Source: Acinetobacter sp. ANC 7912 (GTDB lineage: Bacteria; Pseudomonadota; Gammaproteobacteria; Pseudomonadales; Moraxellaceae). Taken from it: a DNA stretch of 64,000 nucleotides. Positions 38,759-49,603 of the stretch are shown here, piece after piece. Numbering within the stretch: the first letter of the stretch is position 1; every line of letters starts with the position of its first letter. Position numbers and translations under genes: made by a program. The notes beneath the pieces were generated by a model that saw only the letters and a program-made list of their open reading frames with translations, searched no databases and was not told where the DNA came from. The DNA lies in the NCBI RefSeq assembly GCF_039862785.1, contig NZ_CP156795.1:248001-312000 (forward strand), in the 5' to 3' direction.

Positions 38759-39679
38759 CTATAAATAGTGACCTTGTAGCTCAGTTGTATGTGGAATTTG
38801 TTTAATATTCCATTGTGCTACCGCTTGTTTGAGCATACGTTCTGGGGTATCCAGTTCTACGTCTGGTTGGTGCAAGGCAGTCAATGCTTGTTGCAGTAAT
38901 TGTGGAGCTTGGGTTAGATCGAGTGCCTGAGCCAGGTTCTGTTTCGAAAGTTTCTGGCCTTGATCATTCATCGCTAGCGGCAGATGCATATACTGTAGGC
39001 GTGGATAACCGAGCAGTTGCCCTAAATAAATCTGCCGTTCGGTATTATCGAGTAAATCTGCGCCACGAACCACATGGGTCATGCCTTGCAGATAGTCATC
39101 CACGACGACCGCGAGCTGATAATTAATAATGCCGTCGCGACGTTTCAGGACGAAATCTCCAAGATCCTGCTTCAGGTTGGAACAGTGACGGCCTTGCAGC
39201 GGATCATCAAAGCAGATTTCGATATCTTCGACCTTGAGCCGAATGGCCTGATGTTCAAACGGCAGGTTTAGGTCACGGCAGGTGCCTTGATAGATATGAT
39301 TAGAACCGAGCATCTTGCGGGTGCATTGGCAAGCATACACCAGACCTTGATGACGTAGCTGTTCAATCACGCCTTCATAGATATCGAGACGGTCTTTTTG
39401 GAAAATAATCTCGGCATTGGGATCGAAACCAAAGGCATCCATGGCACGCAGAATATGTTCTTCGCTGCCGGGATAAATGCGGGGAATGTCAGTGTCTTCA
39501 ATACGTACCAGCCACTTGCCCTGATGGGCACGAGCATCACAGTAGCTGGCAACGGCAGTAATAAGGGAGCCAAAATGCAAAGGGCCGGTTGGCGATGGCG
39601 CAAACCGACCCACGTAATTCTCTTCAGCTTTCCCTCCCTTTGTTAAAGGGAGGGGCAGGGAGGGATTACTTATAGACAT
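38759..39679 (-). CDS. gluQRS: Glutamyl-Q tRNA(Asp) synthetase
   Basis: A 306-residue paralogue of the glutamyl-tRNA synthetase catalytic domain that charges the queuosine of tRNA(Asp) with glutamate. The class I HIGH-type motif is PTGPLHFGSL, and the KMSKS-type motif is KLSKQN. Zinc ligands CQC and YQGTC are present. The real family N-terminus is YVGRFAPSPTG; the first about 22 residues (SNPSLPLPLTKGG..) come from a palindromic repeat and have no counterpart in the family as I know it. It lies three bases after dksA, a conserved dksA-gluQ pair. Confidence 0.92.
   Translation of the reverse strand: MSISNPSLPLPLTKGGKAEENYVGRFAPSPTGPLHFGSLITAVASYCDARAHQGKWLVRIEDTDIPRIYPGSEEHILRAMDAFGFDPNAEIIFQKDRLDIYEGVIEQLRHQGLVYACQCTRKMLGSNHIYQGTCRDLNLPFEHQAIRLKVEDIEICFDDPLQGRHCSNLKQDLGDFVLKRRDGIINYQLAVVVDDYLQGMTHVVRGADLLDNTERQIYLGQLLGYPRLQYMHLPLAMNDQGQKLSKQNLAQALDLTQAPQLLQQALTALHQPDVELDTPERMLKQAVAQWNIKQIPHTTELQGHYL
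39632..39654. repeat. Small palindromic repeat within the gluQRS 5' end
   Basis: A perfect 10-bp stem CCCTCCCTTT/AAAGGGAGGG with a three-base loop, followed by a further GCAGGGAGGGA. The unit resembles short dispersed palindromes that I recall from Acinetobacter intergenic regions. Here it is read in frame inside gluQRS. Confidence 0.7.
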
Positions 39680-39681
39680 GC

Positions 39682-40209
39682 TTAACCGTTATTTTGCTTC
39701 TCTTTGATTTCAGCAAGGGTTTTACAGTCAATACATAAAGTCGCAGTTGGACGTGCTTCCAGACGGCGTAGACCAATTTCGATACCACAAGTTTCACAGA
39801 AACCGTAGTCATCATTCTTGATCGCTTCCAGAGACTGTTCGATTTTACGGATCAGTTTACGTTCACGGTCACGGGTACGTAGTTCGATCGCAAATTCTTC
39901 TTCTTGGGTTGCGCGGTCGTTTACATCAGGAAGGGCAGTATTTTCGTCCTGCATGGTGTTCAAGGTACGGTCCACTTCAGACATCAGCTCGGCTTTCCAT
40001 GCCATCAAGATTTGGCGAAAATGCTCTAGCTGGCCCTCAGACATGTATTCTTCATTCTTTTTAGGCTGATAAGGTTCGATACCAAATAAGCTAGCAGTAG
40101 AACCACCCTCAGTCGTTTTTGGCTTAGATTTGCGCACACGTTTTGTAGCTTTCTCGTCTACAACAGCAGTTTGTTCGTCTAAGACTTGATTTTGGTTGTC
40201 ATTCGCCAT
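39682..40209 (-). CDS. dksA: RNA polymerase-binding transcription factor DksA
   Basis: A 175-residue secondary-channel regulator that works with ppGpp on rRNA and stress promoters. Conserved elements are the coiled-coil tip region PDVNDRATQEEEFAIELRTRDRE (with the Asp pair expected at the tip) and the C4 zinc finger CETCG..CIDC. A 40-residue N-terminal Lys-rich extension (KRVRKSKPKT) makes it longer than the 151-residue E. coli protein. It is the first gene of dksA-gluQRS. Confidence 0.94.
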   Translation of the reverse strand: MANDNQNQVLDEQTAVVDEKATKRVRKSKPKTTEGGSTASLFGIEPYQPKKNEEYMSEGQLEHFRQILMAWKAELMSEVDRTLNTMQDENTALPDVNDRATQEEEFAIELRTRDRERKLIRKIEQSLEAIKNDDYGFCETCGIEIGLRRLEARPTATLCIDCKTLAEIKEKQNNG

Positions 40210-40420
40210 TTAGGGCATTCCTCATCATATGCGCAGGTAACTACGCAAAAAATATGGTGATATGCAAATTTTTATCCACCCTGAAGAAGGATTATCCTCC
40301 TATGGGGGTCGTCATCATATAGACTTTTTATGCGTTTTGATAGTCTTTGATGGCGGCAATTGTAGATATCACGTTTCCTTAAAGAGCAATAAAGTAAAGC
40401 AAAAAAAACAAATTGAAAAG

Positions 40421-41233
40421 TTAATAACCTGAAATTTCGGTATTAATTTTAGGCTGTGTTAATCTCACTCTGTTAATGTAAGTTTCGTACTCTCCGTTCT
40501 CTTTCAGTAACAGCACGCGATAGCCTGGCTGGGCCTGATCTAGGGCAAAGTTTTCGCTGAGTGGCTTGAACTGTACGCTGGTCGATGGGGTCGATAGATA
40601 GCGCACACCTTGCCATTCATTTTCTGAATCTTGATGTACATGACCAAACAGGACCATTTTCACATTGCTATGTCGGGCAATCACATCTTTCAGCGCTTCG
40701 GAATTTTTCAAGCGGTGCTGATCAATCCAGTGCGACTGCATGGCAAAAGGATGATGATGACAGGCCACGATCACATGCTGCTGTTGATGTTCAAGCAATA
40801 ACTGTTCCAGTTGCTCTAGCTGCTTTTGTTCCACCCAACCATCGACTCGGCCTTTTACCGCGCTGTTCAGCAAAATTAAGGTCCAGGAACCAAAGTGAAT
40901 CGCATGTACTTCATTCTTATTGTTATGGAATGGAAAGATCGCCAGATTATCATCATGATTGCCGGGAATCTGGTAATGTGGCACCTGCCAGTCCTGCATA
41001 AACTGTAGATAACGTTGGTAGGTAGATTCGGCAGCCACCTGTGCTAGATCGCCGGTATGAATCACAGCATCGATCTGCGGGAAACGTTGTTTAATATCTT
41101 TGACCACATCCAGAAAGCTCTGTTCCGGATTCATATTGGCAAAGGTTAATTCCGGCTGATCCATCAGATGGGTATCAGTGATCTGGATCAGGGTCCAGAC
41201 TTTTTCAACAGCAGGAGTAGAAGTCTGTGTCAT
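40421..41233 (-). CDS. cpdA: 3',5'-cyclic AMP phosphodiesterase CpdA
   Basis: A 270-residue metallophosphoesterase. The metal-binding blocks appear in order: DTHL, HTGDLAQ, GNHDD, CHHHP and FGHVHQD. This set and length fit CpdA, which lowers cAMP and so tunes Vfr/CRP control, including pili. I chose ATG 41233 (MTQTSTPAVEKV) because the longer frame reads into the nudix gene. It follows that gene by five bases, an operon order (nudF-cpdA) common in Gammaproteobacteria. Confidence 0.9.
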   Translation of the reverse strand: MTQTSTPAVEKVWTLIQITDTHLMDQPELTFANMNPEQSFLDVVKDIKQRFPQIDAVIHTGDLAQVAAESTYQRYLQFMQDWQVPHYQIPGNHDDNLAIFPFHNNKNEVHAIHFGSWTLILLNSAVKGRVDGWVEQKQLEQLEQLLLEHQQQHVIVACHHHPFAMQSHWIDQHRLKNSEALKDVIARHSNVKMVLFGHVHQDSENEWQGVRYLSTPSTSVQFKPLSENFALDQAQPGYRVLLLKENGEYETYINRVRLTQPKINTEISGY

Positions 41234-41238
41234 GTCCG

Positions 41239-41886
41239 CTACTCCTTGGAAGCTGTTGCTGCAATATGCTGTTGCAGCCATTGCAGGGCCATAATCACCG
41301 GAGCATTTTTCAGGCGTTGATTCCGGAATAGTTCTGGAAGGTTTGCATAATCAAACACATGCAGCTGGATATTTTCCCCTTCCTCCGGCATACCATGCAC
41401 GCCACCCTGTTCCGGTAAGTCCGCTTGAGCAACAAACAGATGAAAAATTTCCGAACAGGCACCCGCAGATGGATAGAAGCTATAAAGGAATTGCAAATCT
41501 TTCAATTCACAACCCGATTCTTCTAGTGCTTCACGGCGGATACAGTCCTCTGGCGATTCATCGCCATCGAGCACACCGGCAATAATTTCCAGTTGCCAAG
41601 GCGAATCCGAGTCATTCAGCGCCCCAATACGGAACTGTTCAATCAAGGCGAATTTTTGTTGCTGGTCGTTATACAGTAGGACACCAGCGGCCGGGCGACG
41701 TTCAATCAGTTCCCGCTGGATCGGTGGAATATATTCATTGCTGTCAAACAGGCGATGGCTCACCTGGACTTTTTCTACTTTTAAAAATCCCTGATAGAGA
41801 TATTCGCGTTGTTGAATCTCAACATCTTTATTGTTATAGGACGCTTGCTGAATAATCTTCATAAAATCAGAAAAGGATGAAAACAT
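41239..41886 (-). CDS. nudF: Nudix hydrolase, ADP-ribose pyrophosphatase
   Basis: A protein of about 215 residues. The nudix box GVLDGDESPEDCIRREALEESGC fits G(x5)E(x7)REUxEExGU, and a later FYPSAGACSE block is typical of ADP-ribose pyrophosphatases. It cleaves ADP-ribose to AMP and ribose-5-phosphate. Three in-frame ATGs exist (41895, 41886, 41862). I chose 41886 because AGG lies at a normal distance upstream; the first ATG is too close to it. The start region folds into a hairpin (41875-41897). Confidence 0.87.
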   Translation of the reverse strand: MFSSFSDFMKIIQQASYNNKDVEIQQREYLYQGFLKVEKVQVSHRLFDSNEYIPPIQRELIERRPAAGVLLYNDQQQKFALIEQFRIGALNDSDSPWQLEIIAGVLDGDESPEDCIRREALEESGCELKDLQFLYSFYPSAGACSEIFHLFVAQADLPEQGGVHGMPEEGENIQLHVFDYANLPELFRNQRLKNAPVIMALQWLQQHIAATASKE

Positions 41887-41897
41887 GTGTTTCATCC
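41875..41897 (-). promoter_or_regulatory. Inverted repeat enclosing the nudF start codon
   Basis: GGATGAAA/TTTCATCC is a perfect 8-bp stem with a seven-base loop that contains the ATG at 41886. It could expose or hide the start codon, or be an operator-like site. Only the symmetry is seen. Confidence 0.45.
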
Positions 41898-41938
41898 TAT
41901 CTGAGTTTTTGTCAAAAACAACTGATTTTCAGTGGGAA

Positions 41939-44051
<2,113 letters not shown>

Positions 44052-44144
44052 TAGGCAGATCATAGCCGAGTTCAGGACTAAAAAGTAGACGGATTGGGCG
44101 TTCTTTTACAGAATTATTGTAATGATGATTTGCGTCAGCAGGAG

Positions 44145-45185
44145 TTAGATGCAAATGGCATCTTTAAAACAGTTTTTCTTGTAGTTGGGATCGGGCACTG
44201 GAATGTCAGCATAAGCTGCAATCTGCTCCCAAACTGGACTATTGCGTAATTCTTTTGGAATAGTCTGTCTGCGCTGCTCTTCATCCATATCCAGAAATTC
44301 CAAGAAGCGCTGGGCCTGGCTACTGATGCCACCTTCATTGCCTTTGGATAGGCCAACTATGGTTTCCCGATACTGGCTATCTACAGCATAGCGGTCTCGA
44401 TAATCCTGGGAAATGGGCTTTTGCTCCAAGCCGTGAAACAGGAAATAGCTATATTGCTGTAGCAAATGTTCAGCATCCTTACGGTAAATGCTTTTTGGAT
44501 AGCGTTCCAGATAATCTTCCCAGACCATAATCCGTGCCGCGATTTCAGCCGGTTCGATTAGCAGACGCTCCTGATTAAAGACCGGTTCCTGATTTTGCTG
44601 TGCCAGGGTTTCAATAAAGACTTTTTCCGCTTCAGGCAAATAAGGCGCAAACACTCGTGCCAGATATTCCGGACTGCGACGGTAATTCAGCTGGTTTTCC
44701 CCCAGATCAATCAGCTCGACATAGGCTTGTCCTTTGTGTTTCAGCAGATACTGATCTCGTGCAGTGAGTTCTGCATAATGGCTTTGCTGAATGGTCGGAT
44801 GCTGAGCCATTTCCAGCGCATATTGCTCGAAGGCGTGTTGTTGGGCTGGGGTGCGCTCTACTTTTAGAAAACGCTCATACATCTGATTGGCATGTTTCAT
44901 CAGATTTTTCTGCTGCTGATGATCGAGCAGGGGCAGACAGACTTTCAGGTTCTGGTTGATCTGTTCCAGTGCAAAAGTAGTACGTTGATCATTGATTTCC
45001 GCCATCTGTTTTTCGATGTTCTGGCACATCAGGCTAAAATCTTCAGCAGAGGTATTTTTCTGGACACTTGTTTCTGCTGTCTCAATCTTGACCTGTGGTT
45101 CGGTAGGTTGCTGACAGGCGAACAGCAACCACAGCAACAAAACGATGCAGCAAGAGGCCAAGATTGAAGACAAACGTGTAGACAC
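44145..45185 (-). CDS. Hypothetical lipoprotein
   Basis: A 346-residue protein that I do not recognise. The N-terminus is a signal with lipobox LFAC (Cys24). The mature part is helical and Gln/Glu-rich, with TPR-like stretches (for example the region EIAARIMVWEDYLERYP..DAEHLLQQYSYF). The start is GTG at 45185 with a weak ribosome site. It stands alone between the thiC riboswitch and the tolC promoter region. A membrane-anchored periplasmic protein is likely; no enzymatic motif is visible. Confidence 0.72.
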   Translation of the reverse strand: MSTRLSSILASCCIVLLLWLLFACQQPTEPQVKIETAETSVQKNTSAEDFSLMCQNIEKQMAEINDQRTTFALEQINQNLKVCLPLLDHQQQKNLMKHANQMYERFLKVERTPAQQHAFEQYALEMAQHPTIQQSHYAELTARDQYLLKHKGQAYVELIDLGENQLNYRRSPEYLARVFAPYLPEAEKVFIETLAQQNQEPVFNQERLLIEPAEIAARIMVWEDYLERYPKSIYRKDAEHLLQQYSYFLFHGLEQKPISQDYRDRYAVDSQYRETIVGLSKGNEGGISSQAQRFLEFLDMDEEQRRQTIPKELRNSPVWEQIAAYADIPVPDPNYKKNCFKDAICI

Positions 45186-45477
45186 TAGGATTCGAGGCTC
45201 TGATCTAGATGATGAATGACAGCAGGATTGAGCCTATTGTATACATCTGCAGCAAAGAGACTGTTTAGTATTGTGAATCTGTTTGTTAAGCTGTTGTGAA
45301 AGACAGAAAAATATGAATCAATATAGGATAAATTCACCGATTCGTATGCAATAAATTAATAAAAGTCATACGTAAGTTTAGGAATATCCTAGTAATATTT
45401 GTATCACTTTAAAATTCAAACATTTGGCGATCTTCGCTGATTTAGGGCCATGCCGTAGTTAGGGATTCACATTATAA

Positions 45478-46827
45478 ATGAAGAGAAAATTCATCCTCAG
45501 TGTCAGCCTGCTGTGCAGCAGTTCTACGGTGTTTGCGCTGGATCTGGTCGATGCCTATGAACGTGCCAAACAGAATGATCCTAACTGGCAAGCAAATGTA
45601 CTACAGTACCAAGCTGATCAGCTGAATCTGGGGATTGCCACAGGGAATCTGCTCCCGACCGTGACTTTATCTGGTAATGTGACCCGAAAAAATCAGTCTA
45701 GTGATAGTTCCCAGCTCGAAGGCTTGCCAGCTGACTTTGGCGAATTGCAGGGTTCGAGTACTACGACCCGACAGATTGCCTTAACTGCACGGCAGCCTTT
45801 ATTCCGCTGGGATGCCTGGCAGGGTTACAAGCAGGTCCAGACTTCGGTCGAACTCAGTGAAGTCAATCTGCGTTTGCAGAAACAGCAACATATCTTGCAG
45901 GTGGCAGAAGCTTATTTTAATGTGCTACGTCAGCAATCCCTAACGGGTGCCTATTTGCAGGAAGAACAGGCACTGGCAGAGCAGCTGCGTATGATGAATG
46001 CTAAACTGAAAGAAGGACTGGTGGCGCGCAGTGATGTCAGTGAAGCCAATGCCCAGTATCAAAGTGCACAGGCCAATCGTATTGCTACTCAAGTTCAGTT
46101 GGTTCTAGCTCAAGAACAGCTGGCTCAGTTGATCGGACCGTATCAGGACAATCTGGCCGTGCTACGCGATGATTTCCAGTTCCAGAAACCATTGCCGGCC
46201 AATATCCAGTCCTGGACTGAACTGGCGCAAAGCCAGAATCTAGAAATCCTGCAGGCACGCCTGCAAAAACGCTATTCTGAAGATGCCAAAAGGGTTGAAG
46301 AAGCTGCCCGCTATCCGCAGGTTGAGGCCGTAGCGACTTATGGCTATCTAAAACAAACGCCTGAAACTGTATTGTCCTCCAATGGCGATTTTGATCAGGT
46401 TGGGGTGGAGATGAACTGGAACCTGTTTACCGGCGGTCGAACCAGCAAGAATATTCAAAAGGCTGGAGTGCAAGTACAACGTAGCGAAGCCCAGCTGGAT
46501 GCCGCGATCCGCAAGGCCAATACCGATGTCAAACAGTCTTATCTACAGGTGGAAACCGATGAGGCCAAGCTAAAGGCACGCAAGGCTGCAATGGAGTCAG
46601 CAGAAATTGTGTCTCAAGCTTCACGGGCACAATATCAGGAAGGCTTGAAAACTATGGTGGATGTGCTACTGGCACAGCGTAATGCCTTTTCCGCCAAGAC
46701 CGATTATCTGAATGCTAAATATGATTATCTGATTCATGTTTTGCAGCTGCAGGCTTCCGTAGGACAGCTAAATGAGCAGCAACTGGCAGAAATGAATGCC
46801 TGGTTGATGGAGTATAGTCATAACTAA
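45478..46827 (+). CDS. tolC: TolC-family outer-membrane channel
   Basis: A 449-residue protein with a signal peptide (KRKFILSVSLLCSSSTVFA). The mature part starts LDLVDAYERAKQNDPNWQA, a hallmark of TolC. Two repeats of helical tunnel and barrel strands are visible, including LTARQPLFRWDAWQGYKQ in the first half and VEMNWNLFTGGRT in the second. It forms a trimer serving type I secretion and drug efflux pumps. It matches the TolC-like protein called AbuO in A. baumannii; the choice is by resemblance. It ends at a terminator. Confidence 0.92.
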   Translation: MKRKFILSVSLLCSSSTVFALDLVDAYERAKQNDPNWQANVLQYQADQLNLGIATGNLLPTVTLSGNVTRKNQSSDSSQLEGLPADFGELQGSSTTTRQIALTARQPLFRWDAWQGYKQVQTSVELSEVNLRLQKQQHILQVAEAYFNVLRQQSLTGAYLQEEQALAEQLRMMNAKLKEGLVARSDVSEANAQYQSAQANRIATQVQLVLAQEQLAQLIGPYQDNLAVLRDDFQFQKPLPANIQSWTELAQSQNLEILQARLQKRYSEDAKRVEEAARYPQVEAVATYGYLKQTPETVLSSNGDFDQVGVEMNWNLFTGGRTSKNIQKAGVQVQRSEAQLDAAIRKANTDVKQSYLQVETDEAKLKARKAAMESAEIVSQASRAQYQEGLKTMVDVLLAQRNAFSAKTDYLNAKYDYLIHVLQLQASVGQLNEQQLAEMNAWLMEYSHN

Positions 46828-46850
46828 ATTTGCAGTTTAACTGTTGATTA

Positions 46851-46883
46851 AAAAGCCTGCTTTTAGCAGGCTTTTATTTTTTT
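46851..46883 (+). terminator. Intrinsic terminator after tolC
   Basis: A 10-bp stem AAAAGCCTGC/GCAGGCTTTT with a five-base loop and long T run, 23 bases after the stop. Confidence 0.9.
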
Positions 46884-47226
46884 AAATTAAGATAAAATTA
46901 AATTAAAAATTAACGTAGATCATTTTGTATTTCCTATAAAAGTAGAGTTATAAGACCGGAAGGGAAAAGATTTTAAAATTATAAAAAGGATAACTGAGTC
47001 ACAAATAATTAGAATTTGTTATCAAAAATCATACAAAATTATATATAATCGTATAAATAGCAGACAATCTCCAATCCAAGAGTAAAAATGACTTTGATTT
47101 TTAATGGCGATGTTTTTAATCGTTAATTTATAAGAAAAAGCTCATTAATTTTCTTCTTTTGTTTAAATTTATTGAAGATTGCCAGCCAAGTTTTTAGTAA
47201 ATCATGACATCTTGAAGAGTAAATCT
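46884..47226. other. AT-rich intergenic region before the glycosyltransferase module
   Basis: About 340 bases with no gene. It is conspicuously more AT-rich than the flanking genes and must contain the promoter of the two-gene module. No clear -35/-10 pair or repeat was recognised. Confidence 0.6.
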
Positions 47227-48564
47227 ATGCTTATTGACGAAAGTAAACGAGAAGCTTCCCGAATTTACTTCTCTGTACAGTTTAAGTTCGTCGCAGCTTT
47301 CATCGGCGCCTTTTTTTGGATGGTATTTTCAATATGGATCGCCCAAAACTGGATGCATGACCTGAGTGCTTATATTGGTAAATTTTGGGCAATATTTCTG
47401 ATTTATGGGATCGCGATTATCCCTGGATTCATGAATTCATTTGCAGCCTTAAGCCTGATGATGGATCGAAGACCTAAGCGGGAACCTTTGGCTACTTATC
47501 CTGGGATTAGCATGCTGGTCGCTGCTTATAATGAGGCCGCTTCAATTGAAGATACGCTGGTGAGTATTGGCTTGCAAAAGTATCCAGGCCCACTACAAGT
47601 AATTGTTATTAATGATGGCTCTCAAGATAATACTGCTGACATTGTCCGAAAGGCTCAAGAAAGATATCCATGGTTAACCTTGCTGGATTTAAAGAAAAAT
47701 GCAGGTAAAGCCAATGCATTAAATCAAGGTTTGAAGCTGGCGAAACATGATTTGATTATTACCGTGGATGCGGATTCTTATTTACACCGTGTAGCCTTGA
47801 TCAATATTGTTGAACGCTATAAGGCGGATCCACCGAATACCCGTGCGGTGGCAGGTAAAATTCTGGTGCGTAATTCTCGTGAGAATTTGCTAACTAAAAT
47901 CCAGGAATGGGACTATTTTCTCGGTATTGCCGCCACCAAGCGTATGCAATCCTTATATCAAGGAACTTTGGTCGCTCAAGGTGCATTCTCGATTTATGAT
48001 CGTAATGCCTTGATTGAAGTGGGGGGATGGCCTGAGTGTGTGGGTGAAGATATTGTCTTAACCTGGGCTCTATTAAAAGCAGGCTATCGGGTTGGACATT
48101 GTGAAGATGCCTGTCTGTTTACTAATGCCCCGACCACATTAAAAGTTTTTGTAAAACAGCGTCAGCGCTGGGCACGCGGCATGATTGAAGCTTTTATTAA
48201 GCATCCTACAATTTTGATCAAGCCAAGGTTATCGACATTTTTTATTCACTGGAACCTGTTTTTCCCGTGGTTAGACATTGCCTTTACCTTTGGCTTTATT
48301 CCTGGGGTTATCTTGGCATGTTTTGGGCATTACTGGATTGTCGGCATCATGACGCTGGTATTGTTACCGATGGCATTTTTACTCGGACTCCTAAATTACA
48401 GCATTGAGCGTAGCATGTTTAATGATCTGGAGCTGAAAGTACGTAAAAACTTTAGTGGTTTTTTATTCTATGTACTGGCTTATAGTTTTGTATTGCAGCC
48501 CGCCAGTATCCTGGGTTATCTGGATGAAGTGTTGAGAACACGAAAAACATGGGGAACAAAATAA
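47227..48564 (+). CDS. Processive glycosyltransferase family 2 (PgaC-like polysaccharide synthase)
   Basis: A 445-residue inner-membrane enzyme. Two N-terminal helices (about residues 15-40 and 50-72) are followed by a GT2 domain with VAAYNEAASIEDT, VINDGSQDN (DGS), TVDADSY (nucleotide-sugar DxD), VGEDIVLTW (acidic catalytic block) and QRQRW (acceptor QxxRW), then at least three C-terminal helices. This motif set marks a synthase that polymerises and translocates a glycan, as in PgaC/HmsR or hyaluronan synthase. No pgaA, pgaB or pgaD neighbour exists; the next gene, two bases away, is an outer-membrane barrel. ATG 47227 has GAAGAG upstream. The sugar is unknown. Confidence 0.87.
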   Translation: MLIDESKREASRIYFSVQFKFVAAFIGAFFWMVFSIWIAQNWMHDLSAYIGKFWAIFLIYGIAIIPGFMNSFAALSLMMDRRPKREPLATYPGISMLVAAYNEAASIEDTLVSIGLQKYPGPLQVIVINDGSQDNTADIVRKAQERYPWLTLLDLKKNAGKANALNQGLKLAKHDLIITVDADSYLHRVALINIVERYKADPPNTRAVAGKILVRNSRENLLTKIQEWDYFLGIAATKRMQSLYQGTLVAQGAFSIYDRNALIEVGGWPECVGEDIVLTWALLKAGYRVGHCEDACLFTNAPTTLKVFVKQRQRWARGMIEAFIKHPTILIKPRLSTFFIHWNLFFPWLDIAFTFGFIPGVILACFGHYWIVGIMTLVLLPMAFLLGLLNYSIERSMFNDLELKVRKNFSGFLFYVLAYSFVLQPASILGYLDEVLRTRKTWGTK

Positions 48565-48565
48565 C

Positions 48566-49522
48566 ATGACAAGCCATCAAATCAGTTTATCTATTTTTGT
48601 TCCTTTGATTATCTCGATGACAAGTCCGAGCTGGGCAAAGAACTATACAGCTGAGCAAGAGCAAAATGAATATGCTGCCGGTGCGGAGTTCTTTTTCAGT
48701 GAAGATAGTGAAGATTTTCAGACTGGTAAATTATCCGCAGAATTTCTCCCAAAATATGACGATGCGGATCATTATTTAGGTCTGCGCGCAAGTGCTTATC
48801 GTTATAAAGCAAATGATTGGCATGCAGATGGACAAAAGGTCGCTTTTATCGGACGTAAAATTGATACCGCCACAGCCAATGGTTGGGCGATGGAAGCGGG
48901 TGTCTTTCAGCAGAACGACCATACATTATTCACTTTTGATGGAAGTTACCGCACACCTGTTGCTGAAAAAACAGCACTAGAAGTTTTTGCGAATCGGGAT
49001 TGGGTAGAAACTCGACCTGCTTTAGAAAATGGAACCCATTTTACCTTTGCTGGTTTGGCTGTAGATCAGGGCTTAGGTGAGCATGTGACTGTCGTTGGTG
49101 TAGCAGGTTCGCAGTTTTTTTCCGATGATAACCGCCGTGATCATGGCCGCTTAAAACTGATTTATCAGCCTTCACTGGATTTGGGGCTAACACTGCAGGC
49201 TCGTTACCGCATGTACCATAGCACTGAGGAAGATGTCGGCCACCAGTATTTCAACCCGGAAGATTATCAAGAATCCATGCTTGCCGTGGGTTGGCGTCAA
49301 AGATTTTCAGGGTGGACAGCCGGCCTGACAGCTGGGGTGGGGCGTGAAAAAATTAATGACATGTCAAGTCAAGCGACTCGATTGTTTGAGCTTAATCTGC
49401 AAAGTCCCGTTCGTGACTCAAAATTTTTACGGATGAATGCTGGCTATAATCGAAGTGCATCCTACTATGGGCCAGATTATGACTATAGTTATGTTCGCGG
49501 TGAGTGGATAATGCAGTTTTAG
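48566..49522 (+). CDS. Outer-membrane beta-barrel protein paired with the glycosyltransferase (YaiO-like?)
   Basis: A 318-residue protein with a signal peptide (core LSIFVPLIISMTS, cleavage near PSWA-KN). The mature part shows alternating strand patterns throughout (for example LGLRASAYRYKAND, AFIGRKIDTA, YSYVRGEWIMQF) and ends in Phe, the usual barrel assembly signal. It follows the synthase by one base and has its own terminator behind it, so the two form a unit. The pairing of GT2 and barrel resembles yaiP/yaiO of E. coli; this is a weak analogy by arrangement only. A likely role is to export or modify the glycan at the outer membrane. Confidence 0.75.
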   Translation: MTSHQISLSIFVPLIISMTSPSWAKNYTAEQEQNEYAAGAEFFFSEDSEDFQTGKLSAEFLPKYDDADHYLGLRASAYRYKANDWHADGQKVAFIGRKIDTATANGWAMEAGVFQQNDHTLFTFDGSYRTPVAEKTALEVFANRDWVETRPALENGTHFTFAGLAVDQGLGEHVTVVGVAGSQFFSDDNRRDHGRLKLIYQPSLDLGLTLQARYRMYHSTEEDVGHQYFNPEDYQESMLAVGWRQRFSGWTAGLTAGVGREKINDMSSQATRLFELNLQSPVRDSKFLRMNAGYNRSASYYGPDYDYSYVRGEWIMQF

Positions 49523-49540
49523 AATTAACATCTATATAAT

Positions 49541-49568
49541 AAAGCGGTCTAAAAGGCCGCTTTATTTT
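49541..49568. terminator. Terminator between the barrel gene and the ABC exporter
   Basis: A seven-bp stem AAAGCGG/CCGCTTT with a nine-base loop that can extend by a G-U and a G-C pair, followed by ATTTTT. It lies between convergent genes. Confidence 0.75.
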
Positions 49569-49603
49569 TGCAAATTCTTGATGCGAAAAATTAGCAGATC
49601 ATG

